Assembly: GCA_964035545.1 (NCBI GenBank)
Contig: OZ037767.1
Span: 16,853,581-16,917,580 of the forward strand
Source of the DNA: Bugula neritina
Lineage: Eukaryota > Bryozoa > Gymnolaemata > Cheilostomatida > Bugulidae
Length of the DNA stretch: 64,000 nucleotides
Reading direction: 5' to 3'
Part shown: positions 1 to 9,794 of the stretch, in pieces
Layout of the letters: every line of letters starts with the position of its first letter
Numbering within the stretch: position 1 is the first letter of the stretch
Position numbers and translations under genes: made by a program
The notes under the pieces: model-generated
What the model was told of the DNA's origin: nothing
The model's input: the letters and a program-made list of their open reading frames with translations, nothing else
Databases searched by the model: none

Positions 1-765
1 GCTAAGAACTTTGGATTCAGGCTGGTGACAAGCAGCCCCCGATACCCGGAATCTAATGGTATGGCTGAAGGGGCCGTCAAGACCGTCAAGAGACTTTGGA
101 AAAAGTCCGCGGATAAGGACTCAGCCCTTATGGCGTACCGAACAACCCCCCTAGCTTCGGGGTATTCTCCTAGTGAGCTTATGTTCGGTCGTTCAGTGAG
201 GACACCACTGGGCACCCCTAGGAATAATAGAGTAGATTACGATGACTTCGAACATCGTGACCTTGAACTCAAGGAAACGGCTAAGGTCCAACACGACAGG
301 AAACATAGAGCAAAAGGGCTCCAGGAGTTGGAGCCAGGAGACACAGTTTGGGTTAAAGCACCTACTGATAGCGGGGCTGAAGGGATTATTCTTGGGAAAC
401 ACAATACCCCAGATAGCTACTGGGTAAAAGTAGGCTTAAGTGAGATCAGGAGGAACAGGAAGCATCTCAGGTTGTTACCAACTAACCTTCCCGAGGCCAA
501 GGAGAGCGATACTCCTACAGCATCCAAGGAGTTTGAGTACGACAGGTCAGATCCCCAACTGGGTGGCCCAGCCGACTCAGTTGAAACCTCCCTAGAGGAA
601 GTGTCACATACGCTCGATGATGGCACCTCTTTTTCTGAGGAGGTCGGAGCTAGAACTGCAGATCCAGAGGAAGTGGTGGAAACTGACGAAGAGCAGGCTG
701 CTGTCGTCACCAGGAGCGGAAGGCAGATTAGGAATAAAAGGTTTGATGATTATGTGTATTATTGA
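1..765 (+). CDS. Retrotransposon pol polyprotein, integrase C-terminal part (5' end outside window)
   Basis: The frame is open from base 1, so the first Met at 25 is not the true start. The end of the DDE integrase core is visible: PRYPESNGMAEGAVKTVK holds the third catalytic acidic residue (the E of NGMAE). It is followed by AYRTTPLASGYSPSELMFGR and a basic C-terminal domain with PGDTVWV, typical of gypsy-type integrases. The protein closes with an acidic stretch and RSGRQIRNKRFDDYVYY before the stop at 763-765. The product would insert element cDNA into host DNA. No stop codon or frameshift is seen in this part. The upstream half is missing only because the window begins here. Confidence 0.88.
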   Translation, partial: AKNFGFRLVTSSPRYPESNGMAEGAVKTVKRLWKKSADKDSALMAYRTTPLASGYSPSELMFGRSVRTPLGTPRNNRVDYDDFEHRDLELKETAKVQHDRKHRAKGLQELEPGDTVWVKAPTDSGAEGIILGKHNTPDSYWVKVGLSEIRRNRKHLRLLPTNLPEAKESDTPTASKEFEYDRSDPQLGGPADSVETSLEEVSHTLDDGTSFSEEVGARTADPEEVVETDEEQAAVVTRSGRQIRNKRFDDYVYY

Positions 766-790
766 TTGTTTTTCACTATGTTTTAGAAAC

Positions 791-1468
791 ATGAGCGAAG
801 AACGAGGTAACGATGATCAGGAGTGGAAGGTGAAAAAGAAGAAAGGGAAGAGGGAGAAGCCTGTGGCAAGAGGGGAGTCTACCGACTCAGAGGAAGGTAC
901 AGGAACCACCAAGTCATACTTGGTGAAGAAAGATGGGAAAGAGACTACTGTCACTGCAGTAATCATCACAAGGGACGATCAGCCTAGAAGGGTGCTGTAT
1001 GGCAACAGAGGCAAACTGAGCTGCATGCTCTGCAGAGCCAAGAGGGACCACATAGCGGCCCAATGTCCGGGACACTTCTGCCACAAGTGCCGCGAACATG
1101 GTCACTGGGCTAGGGACTGCCCCCGTAACACCCAGTGCAGGTGGTGCCACAGCACCGAACACCAGGTGGAGGAATGCCCTCTAGGTGGTAGGACATTCAC
1201 AACCACCTCAGTCAAGAGGTCGGCGGAGGAGATCAGGACGACAACCACACCCACGGGTCCCGAACCCGCTAAGGTGGCAAGGTTGCAGAGCACTACACGA
1301 AGCTATGCTTCTGCAGTCAGTAACCTGACGACCAAAGGTAAGCCAGTCACCAGTACACATGCTAGCATTGGCTCTTTTATAGAGTTTCAGCAACTTCAAG
1401 GAGGAGGACCTCAAACTCCAGATAGAGATTGTGAAAAAGGAGCGAGAAATGGAGATGAGGCGCCATGA
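791..1468 (+). CDS. Third retroelement ORF with three CCHC zinc knuckles
   Basis: The ATG at 791 lies 25 nt after the integrase stop and in another frame. The N-terminus is highly charged (KVKKKKGKREK). Residues 78-129 hold three zinc knuckles in a row: CMLC..H..C, CHKC..H..C (CX2CX4HX4C) and CRWC..H..C. A basic, Thr-rich segment follows (SAEEIRTTTTP). Such knuckles bind nucleic acid and are usual in Gag, which lies before pol, yet this ORF lies after integrase where env or an accessory ORF is expected. The frame ends at 1468, but a better continuation lies in the +1 frame from 1383. An ATG at 617 in the same frame overlaps pol and is less likely as a start. Confidence 0.7.
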   Translation: MSEERGNDDQEWKVKKKKGKREKPVARGESTDSEEGTGTTKSYLVKKDGKETTVTAVIITRDDQPRRVLYGNRGKLSCMLCRAKRDHIAAQCPGHFCHKCREHGHWARDCPRNTQCRWCHSTEHQVEECPLGGRTFTTTSVKRSAEEIRTTTTPTGPEPAKVARLQSTTRSYASAVSNLTTKGKPVTSTHASIGSFIEFQQLQGGGPQTPDRDCEKGARNGDEAP

Positions 1469-2021
1469 GGCTAAGATGGCTGAGTTGGCAAAGAGGGAAA
1501 AAGAGGCATTACGCACCTTGCGAAACCATTCCAAGCTGCAGTCAATCCTGGCCCAGCTTAAGGATGTGCAGGAGGATATGGAGACCGATGGTGAGGAGGA
1601 GGAGGTACCAACAGAGGTACCTAGTGCGATTGCGGAGAAATTACCGGTGGGCGACCTAGGTCAAACACCTGGTAAAGCGGCCATGCGGGAAGTCCACCTC
1701 GGTGGCAAGCCGTTAGCCCACCCTGGTGGTGCTAACAACGATCACCTTAGTGATCAGGTTCACGACCACTCTAGTGGTCAGGTTAAAGTCCACTCTGGTG
1801 GCATTTTGGGGACCCACTCACGTGGAGAACCAACTGAGGGACAGGGCGATACGGTCGATGGCGCTAGTCTGAAACCGGGTAGCCCAGAGGTTGGTGTTCA
1901 TTCACCAACTGGTAACGTCGTGTCGACGGAGGAGAAAGAGCCAGATGTTGATGGCCAGGAGACCATCGATTATGGTAGTGGAGGAAAGACCAAGGACTGG
2001 TCTGACCCTGGCAATCAGTAA
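1383..2021 (+). CDS. Frame +1 continuation of the zinc-knuckle ORF (coiled coil and low-complexity tail)
   Basis: Frame 3 is open from 1383, after a TAG at 1380-1382, to the stop at 2019-2021. It begins SFSNFKEEDLKLQIEIVK and runs into a strongly charged helix (REMEMRRHEAKMAELAKRE), probably a coiled coil. Then come an acidic stretch and a His/Ser/Gly-rich low-complexity region (HSSGQVKVHSGG). The helix starts in the overlap while the knuckle frame is still open, so the two parts look like one protein joined by a +1 shift near 1380-1390, either programmed or a 1-nt mutation in this copy. A separate start at the ATG at 1431 is the alternative. Confidence 0.55.
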   Translation, partial: SFSNFKEEDLKLQIEIVKKEREMEMRRHEAKMAELAKREKEALRTLRNHSKLQSILAQLKDVQEDMETDGEEEEVPTEVPSAIAEKLPVGDLGQTPGKAAMREVHLGGKPLAHPGGANNDHLSDQVHDHSSGQVKVHSGGILGTHSRGEPTEGQGDTVDGASLKPGSPEVGVHSPTGNVVSTEEKEPDVDGQETIDYGSGGKTKDWSDPGNQ

Positions 2022-2310
2022 CGCTTAGTTAATACCAACAAGGTAAGTCTATATCTAACCCTAAAACCTCACTTCCCTGTTGGTATGAAACCTAACAAGC
2101 TCGCTTGCTGAACTAACGGATAAGGTTAATATCATTCCATGGTGTGGCTTAAAGCTTAATTGTGAACTTTGAGGTAGAAGTTTGGGTAAAGGTAGGTATC
2201 TCATGAGTTTCTTTTTATGACCTTGAGTAACCTTCCTAACAAAGGAAATGCTACTACTTCAGTCTACCCTTATTAATATCCTCCATGATGTTCTTAATTG
2301 TATTTTCCCC
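2022..2310 (+). other. Non-coding stretch between the last retroelement ORF and the purine tract
   Basis: No ORF of note. AATACCAACAAGGTAAGT near 2030 resembles a splice donor, which could serve a spliced element RNA. Nothing else is recognisable. Confidence 0.4.
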
Positions 2311-2332
2311 AAAAGGGGGGCATGGAAGATAA
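2311..2332 (+). promoter_or_regulatory. Putative polypurine tract next to the 3' LTR
   Basis: AAAAGGGGGG followed by GGAAGATAA lies directly before the LTR start TGTAGCTG. A purine run at this place primes plus-strand synthesis in LTR retrotransposons. The run is interrupted by CAT, so the exact primer is uncertain. Confidence 0.55.
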
Positions 2333-2821
2333 TGTAGCTGATAGTATTAGCAGGTTAGCAGACGCTAACTAGACGTCATTGGAAACCGGACTGACTCGCC
2401 TTACCAGCGATCGGATTAACGACCAGCCTACCAGCTGGCTTGGAAACTAGACTACGGAAACAAGTAAACCACGAGGAACCGGCACTCTAAAACTGACTGT
2501 CAAGTAAGTCGGACGTTATATTTCAGTAGCTATTTTGTATTCTATTACATAATTCTATATTCAAGTTTTGTTTTTTTTATAATTCACAGTGTTGTAGCTT
2601 CAAAAGAATAATGATATAATATATTGTATTTATGTTTTTGTATTACGGTCAGTTGATCATTTATTATATAGTTAATATTGTTTAATAGGTTTCAAGGTTG
2701 TTAAACCACCAGTTTCTGATTAAAAATAAAGATGAAATACAACCCGTGAGCCTTTCTGGCCTAGTGGTTTATTCAACTGGCAACCTTGAAGTATAAACTT
2801 CATATTATCTGTACCTCTACA
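2333..2821 (+). repeat. 3' LTR of the gypsy-like element
   Basis: The 489-bp segment begins TGTAG and ends CTACA, a perfect 5-bp inverted end pair with the usual TG..CA form, and it follows a purine tract. It carries an AATAAA signal near 2725 in its second half. The 5' LTR is outside the window, so length and ends rest on these signals. The large direct repeat begins inside this LTR at 2526. The same LTR tail recurs at 51873-52168. Confidence 0.6.
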
Positions 2822-3238
2822 ATGCTGAAGGCTGTTAAATCCCAAATCTTACTCTGAAACATGCAGATGTTGAATCTTTTCAGATATGGGAAATTACCAT
2901 ATGAGCATGCAGTGCTTGTAAAAGAAAATGCCTGGTAGCTCTAGCCCAAATGCACTTATCAATTTAGCTATGTGATGCAGACACATGACTGCAAGTTTGG
3001 CTCAATAAAAGACGTCAGGAGCTATCCACTATAAAAATATTAACATCCTTTTTGAGTTTTGCTGTGGTGTTCCAGCATAAGCTGCTCAGTTTTGTCCATG
3101 CTTTAATATAACTAAAAAATTTCTTTACAGAAAAATCAGTGGCCACTATAAGCTTATACCAGTTTTAAGAAAAATCAGTTTCTCATGGAAACTCAAAAAA
3201 AATACTTGGACCAGTATCAAATATATAACCGTACCAAG

Positions 3239-3735
3239 AGTTTACTGAACAACCACCAACCATATTTGGGCAAAATGGATATTTTTCTCTAGTGATGAGG
3301 ATACACCTCCAAGTGAGACAAGGTATAAATTGTTCTCTCTCTAAACCTGTGAAGTGCCATGTTCAACATAATAAAAATCTCCATTCATTCAAGATGGATG
3401 AGATGCCATACATTAAATAAGATGCAGCTCAAGCCAGCGAGTATTGGTTATAAAGTTTCACATAGTATGAGTGCTCCTATATTTAATAAAGGTTCAGGGA
3501 AGTGATTTTAATTTATACTTTAACAAATAAAATTGCCATTCAATTGTGTATGATGTCACCATGTGACCAAAATGTTGGTAAGACACCACAGGTGGATGTA
3601 AAGTTACAGATCAACTCCTATATAAGGTACTGTACTGCTTCAGGTCCTACCAGCACTTGAAGTGTTGCCAGTCGTTTAGCGTAAAGGAACTATAAGTGCC
3701 ACTAATTTCATGGAGTCATTCACTTGTGAACAAAA
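3239..3735 (+). pseudogene. Relic of first coding exon (F) and second exon (SAQ)
   Basis: 3239-3322 aligns with the first coding exon of the main gene: the TTTACTGAACAACCACC leader is kept, but the start codon has become ATA and the copy is one base shorter, so it cannot start translation. The donor CAAG/GTATAA is kept. About 320 bp on, 3643-3735 resembles the second exon and keeps GGAGTCATTCACTTGTGA, again without an open frame. The copy at 52600-53090 is almost identical, so the damage predates the arm duplication. Confidence 0.6.
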
Positions 3736-4592
3736 GTAAAGAAGTGACACTGCATCGCATATGCACAAATTTATGAAATATATACAAGTATATGCTGAAA
3801 ATCAGGTATGTCTCTCTCATTCAACATCTCTATTTTTATGCTGCGCTACCTCTTTTGCTCTCAAAGGAAAAACTAGCTCAAATATGGACACTTTTGAAAG
3901 TAGGGCTTTAAAAATTTGAAGATATCAACAAAAATGAAAAAACCACTCACAAAATCATCTCTCAAGCAGACTTTATAAAAAAATTGTAATAGAGCTATAT
4001 CGCTTGCTAGAAAAAAATATTAAAATAAAGCAAAATGATAAGTGCTAAGATAATGAGAAATGAAGAGACGCTTTTGTCAAAAAACATCTAAAATTTAATT
4101 GATGCCTACTACCTACAAGTAGACTTGGTTTTAAAAGCAATTACGAAGCTGTGTTGCTTTTATGCTCGTGAACCTTAGTTTCAATTTTTAACGTGCAAGA
4201 GTCGAGAAAAAAAGAATGCTATTATCATGCTGATTTATTTCATCTTTCTTTAAAACTAGAAAGAGTTTCACTAAAACTGTCACCGAATTACAAGTTACAG
4301 AAGTTTATGGAAAAAAGAATGTAAAAGAAAAACCAATTACCCTGAAAAATTTTTTAGACCGGTTTAACATCTGGTTACCAACCCCAGCTCTATTCTAACT
4401 TCTAGCTCAACCATGTCAGACTTAAAGTTTGCCACTCATGCAGCTATGAGCTCTGCCTCTCTACAATTCAGCAATCAGTCTGGCTCAGAGAATGCTAACA
4501 GCCTTGAGCTCAGCTTCAGTGTAAACTGGCAGTTTTGCTGTGACCTTGGCTTAAATGTGGTTTTTACTGCTACGAATATAACTATACCAGCA

Positions 4593-5458
4593 GTTTACCG
4601 AACACCTCCTAGTCATGGTTGGACGGTTGGAGAGTTTCCTCTTTAGTGATGAGGATACACCTCCAAGTGAGACAAGGTAAAAGTTTTTTCTTTTTGAACC
4701 TGTCTTGTGCCATATATAAATAATGAAAAAAAAAACAATTTATTTAGGATGGATGAAATGCCATGCATTGAACAATAGGCAACTAAATCCAGCTATAGAA
4801 ACAGTTATAAAGTTTCACATAGCATGAGCACTTCCACATTAGGTTTAAGGAAATGGTTATAAACTATACTTAAAAAAATAAACTTGCCATTCAACCGCGT
4901 ATCATGTCATCATGTGACCAAAATACTCGTAAGACACACGTTAACGTCAAGTTCTGAGCTAACTCCCATATAAGATAGTGTATTTTGGAGCACCCATAGC
5001 AAATATAACACTGCTGAATGCTAAATATTGCAACTTTCTTTCTCTCTTCACTTCAGCTCAGCTCAAAGCGCCTGCTCTGTAGTTACCAGGCCTGGGAGTG
5101 TGCATCACTCTTTAGAAAACAGGAGCCGAGTTTGACATAACTCACAGTACCCTTCTTTTGTGAGCAGAAAAAGGAACATTACACAGTATTATAAATATTC
5201 ATTGCTAATGACAAAGGCATAAAGTGTATGCTAAGGATCCTCTTAGTTCTGCATTCATTTCTGTTTTTACGTTGTAGTTGTATCCCGTATACAGGCCATA
5301 TCTTCTATCATGTATTTAGGTCACATGTTAATTTAGGTCACATCTGCTCACCAATGTGGACGTCGAGGCAGGTGTTAAGGTTTCTTGTCAGACGTGCACT
5401 GATGAGGCAACTTAGTGAATCCAACTTCTTGTCTCTGAAAAATCAACTCCTTGAAGAG
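4593..5458 (+). pseudogene. Partial gene copy: intact F exon, broken SAQ and G exons
   Basis: 4593-4676 is an open copy of the first coding exon with ATG at 4615, MVGRLESFLFSDEDTPPSE, ending in phase 2 at a good donor (CAAG/GTAAAA). The second exon at about 5064-5172 starts SAQSACSVVTRPGSVHH but hits TGA and has lost its donor GT. A copy of the fourth exon (G) lies at 5337-5458, is 122 nt long and so is out of frame. The relic therefore has a usable start exon but no coding continuation. The sister copy is at 53954-54824. Confidence 0.65.
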
Positions 5459-5522
5459 GTAAGAAAATTGCGGTGATAGTGTACTGAGCTGCCTGTTGAT
5501 ATACTGAGATGGTATACTGTTC

Positions 5523-8500
5523 TTACAGTGAGACCTCGATCTTACTTAGAGTGAAACCTAGCTCTGAGTGTACTTTAGTCATCCTACAGAGAAAAAATTG
5601 CGCAGACCTAAGAGGACTCCATTCACCATTAGCCATGTACGCCAGGCTGCGCGAGAAATGGCAGTAAAAGTTGTAGTGGCAAGTAGTTTTAGAGTTATAT
5701 AACACAATGCAGGGGTCATTCATCTTGTATTTTGTATATAGGTTATATCTTGCATTCTGTATATAGGTCACATGTTGTATATAGGTCACATCTGCTTGCC
5801 AATGTGGACGTCGAAGCAGGTGTTGAGGTTTATGTGCACATAATGACTACGATGTAATAAACCTATGGCTTCACATTTGATCTCAATTTGTCTGTAAGAA
5901 AATTCAGATTGCATGTGCCATCTTACTACTAGTATCATATCGATATTTTCTAATTCTTTGCTTCTCCACAGTCAGGTTGGTTTTTACTTGCATATACTAG
6001 TGCTCTGAAGTCACAGTTTAAATTAAATAATTTTAAAAGATGCGACGTCTAACCAATTAAATAAAGGTTTTTGTGATAAACAGATATGTGTAATTATATC
6101 AACAGTTTACCCAACATCTACCAGCCATGCTTGGGCGACTGTGGAATTTTCTCACTGGTGATAAAGATGCACTTCTGAGTCAGACCAGTTGATAATTGTT
6201 TCTTTCTAAACCATTGCTATACCATGCATAAATTGTTAAAAACCTCTTACTCACATACGATGGATGGATCAAATTGCCACTCAACTGCACAATTATGATA
6301 CTGTCATGCACAAAAGTAGGTCACCACGTATTAATGTAAAGTTGCAAATCACCCCCATATAAGGTACTGTATTTAGGCGTATCCAAAGGAAATATATGCA
6401 ACACTGCTGCAGGCTGCATATTGTAACATCCATTCTGTTTTTATTTCAGCTCTGCTCAAAGCACCTGCTTAAGTGCAACCAGCCCTGGGGGTGTGCATAA
6501 ACTTGTTAGTGTAAAAAACACTGCCAGCCACTCCAATCTTGCAAAGCCCTTTTCTTAAAAGCAAGGGTAAAAATTTAAACTGTACTATAAGTATTGATTG
6601 CTAATACCAAAGGTATAAAGTGCATGCTGAAAATGATATCCGTTCTACTCCTATCTCGGTTTTTGAAGAGCGAAACCCCAATCTTCTTCAAAGTGGGACC
6701 TGGCTCAGAGTTTAATCTGGTCGTTCCATAGAGCCAGAAATCTCGTGGACCCAAGATTAATGCTAAAAATTGTTTCCGTTTTCACACGGTGAAACCACAA
6801 TCTTCCTCAAAGTGAGAGCTAGATCACAGTTTACTCTGATCATTTTACAGATGAAAAAATCATGTAGACCCAGGACGCCCCTCACAATCAGTCCTGCTAG
6901 CCGGGCTACTCGAGAAAAGTCAGTAACAGAAGTGGTGGCGGCAAGTAGTTTCATAGTCTTAAAATTTACATAACACAATACAGGAATCATTTATATCATG
7001 TTGTATCCTGCATATAAGTCACATCTAGTTACCACTGTGGATTCTGAGACAGGAGTTGAGAGGCCAAGTTAGAATTGTGCTGAGCAGCTCCCTAATGCAT
7101 TGAACTGCGCGCCTTTATCTAGGAAACAAGGTTTTAGAAATGGTGGGAAATTGTAGTAAATTCAGGTTAACAGGTCAGGACGTTGATCAGTGTACTGTAG
7201 GTAACTATTAAAGTAGCGTTTTACATCATTATTACATCGTAATATATCATGTGATACATTTAGTGTTGCTATCTTTATTACAATAAAGTATTGTCATATG
7301 AGTTATAATATTTAGTTGTAGGGCCTGCACGTATAAATGCAAAACAGAGATAACCCATGTGGCTATAACTTTCAACAAAAACCTAGACACCTTATAAACA
7401 TTCAAAGAGTTGCATTTGAAAATCAATATAGGCAATTTACTATGCCCACCTGTAAACATCTGTACACACACCTTTATTGGCAAATAGCTCACACCTGCAC
7501 ACCAATGTGAACATTGAGACAGGAGTTGTGAGATTCTGTAGGACATTTGCCGATCAGTCTGCTCAGTGCATTCAACCAATTGTTTCTGAGAAAAACAACT
7601 GCCAGAATTGGTAGAAGATTGTAACGGATTCAAGCTGGTTAAATGTTATATAAAACAATACAACACGTTTATATCCTAATGCAGCCGAAGTCCAGTCCCC
7701 CAGCAGTCAAGGAAAATTGTTGCAGGGAACAAATGTTCATTTTGACAATACCCTAAGCAGCCGCAATCCGAGCAGCAAAGACGTTGCTGTACAACATGAG
7801 ACAGTGCATGGGGTCCTGCGGTGGTGAGTTCAGCAGCCTGTCCCATGCAGTCATCTGTGCCCATGGAAATGCCTTTGCTCTGCCAATGTCATACTGTTTG
7901 GAGCAGCAAACAGGTGTGTAAGGAACTATCATACTAACATTTCACATAATAATTACATCATATTATGAGATATATTGCATGGTACGCGATCTTAATTACA
8001 ACACATTATTGCCATTATTTATACTATTATAATGAATATTTACTATTAGTATTATGCATTTTTAGTTGTTTCACAAATCCTATTGTTTCCATCAGTTTTC
8101 AAGGATTTATGTGATTGCCATCCACAGTATACAATTAGAAAATGTGACTGGAAAAGTCACTTAGCTGGACACAAAAGAGGCTTTCGGAGAAAAAAAGAAA
8201 ATGTGAAAAAGACTACTCTGAAAAATGCTATAGTCAACACTGTGATGTTCTCTATAAAGCATTATTATGCTATCACTAGAATAGGAGATTAGCCAACACA
8301 GTGAGTGAAGAGCACGGCAACAAGTGCTGCTTCAGATGTTACTAGCAGTTGAAGTGTCACCATTCTTTAGGAATAAAAGAACCACAAGTCACTAATTTTT
8401 AGGAGTCATTCTATCCTGAGCAGAGGTAACAAAGTTACACTTTATCATATGCACTGTTTTCTACTACCAGTGATATAAAATATATACAGGGTATATGCTG

Positions 8501-9794
8501 AAAATCAATTATCCTGCTCTCAATCCATATCTGCATATGTATGCTGTGAAACCTGATTGTTTCTTAAAGTAAAAACTAGCTCAAATAATGACTGATGTGA
8601 AAACTGGGCTTGAAAAACAGACGAGTGTGTCAAACACAACCAAAAACCTAAATGAAAGCTTGCAACTTGTCAACTATCAGAAAGAAGAAGAACAAGAAGG
8701 GCCAAAATTTATATCAAGAACCTCTCTTGCCACGACATGAAAAAACTCACTTCCCAGCTTGTTATCTATCCAGGTATTGCTGGTTTCATAAAATAGGGTC
8801 CCTATTTGAGCATCTAACACTAGCAAGCTAATCTCATGTTTTCATAAATTACAGAAGCTATTTCATGTGTTGTAGGGTATTTTTTTGCAAAATGTTTAAA
8901 ACTGTACCACTCTTTCTCTCTTAAATCATTTGCAGATGTGAAACACCTGCGAATTATATGACATGTTGACAAGCACAAGCCTTGTTTGTGGCCAAAGAAC
9001 CAAAGGTTTGACACACCGTGGAAGATTAAAGATAAGAGAAGATGATGTGTAAATGTCATAAAATGAAAAGTATCAGTTAACCATGTTTCAGTAACATCAT
9101 CTATTTCTAAGCAATGCATAGTAAGCAGTGTAAAGATAATCTATGCAAGTTTTAATATGTTTAATCAATGTGCTTATCGAAAACAAAGCACACTGGAAAT
9201 TCTTACTAGTGCTTTAAAATGGTAAGAGGTAAGTTTTGAAAGGAACTTCCCATTTTATATCATTCCCCTGCAAAAGATATTCCCAATATTACCAGTTGAC
9301 AAAGTATTCAAATTTTGTTGTTATTGCAGTCAAATTAAAGACTGGATTAAAGTGATTTGTATGACGCATGCATTTCGTTTATGCGAAATTACTTTTCATT
9401 TTTATACTTATGGTTGTAGTATACTTGTAAAAGTTTTTTATATTGCTTTGTGAATAGTGGTATTCATTTAAAGCCAATGCTTTTTGAACTAGTAAAATAA
9501 ACTTGGTAATAAATTAATCTTGTAAAAACCAATTATTTTGTTTTATTATGCAATCATTTGAATTGTTTGCTCCATTGTAGATGCGTTAATCTAAGTCCAA
9601 CTGTTGGGTCATATCACAGTAAAAAACTTAAATTTTTGTTTAAAAGTTCTTTATAATGTGCTAGATGTAGCACAAAGGTTTCTTGTTAGACGTGCACTGA
9701 TCAGGCGACCCAGCGCATCCAACTTCATAACTCTGAAAAAATCAACCCCTTGAAGAGATAAGAAAATTGTGCTGACAATGCACTGAGCTACCTG
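5523..9794 (+). pseudogene. 4.3-kb unit of exon relics, left copy 1
   Basis: This unit is repeated directly at 9795-14115 and once at 54889-59130. Relic exons in order: P 5529-5660 (1-nt loss in an A run, donor lost), truncated G 5785-5829, F 6105-6188 (ATG 6127, donor GT changed to TT), SAQ 6450-6566, P-like 6669-6752, P-like 6789-6925 (SCRPRTPLTISPASRATREK), G-like 7018-7150 and 7490-7615, E5-like 7676-7912, a Cys/His exon-like block 8090-8205, SAQ-like 8318-8406 and G-like 9670-9758. Each shows frameshifts, stops or lost splice sites. The order repeats the main gene but with extra P, G and SAQ copies, so duplications happened inside the unit before it was itself duplicated. Confidence 0.7.

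Larger units (their letters stand above)
1..2821 (+). mobile_element. Ty3/gypsy-like LTR retrotransposon, 3' part
   Basis: The window opens inside the pol gene of an LTR retrotransposon. In order it contains the end of the integrase, a CCHC zinc-knuckle ORF, about 300 nt of non-coding sequence, a purine tract and a 3' LTR. The integrase is closest in style to the Ty3/gypsy type, judging from the NGMAE block, the AYRTTPL block and the closing RSGR motif. Gag, protease, RT and the 5' LTR lie outside the window. The 3' LTR runs 2333-2821 and has matching TGTAG and CTACA ends. Its last 296 bp are repeated at 51873-52168 at the head of the right arm. Confidence 0.85.

Noticed and set aside
617-790. 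Start of the zinc-knuckle ORF at 617
   Set aside because: The stretch overlaps the integrase frame and has no conserved look; ATG 791 just after the pol stop is more natural.
8820-9119. Minus-strand 99-codon ORF with IDDVTETWLTD, resembling a LINE endonuclease block
   Set aside because: Only the one short motif fits; the other endonuclease motifs are missing and the sequence lies in a relic unit read on the + strand.
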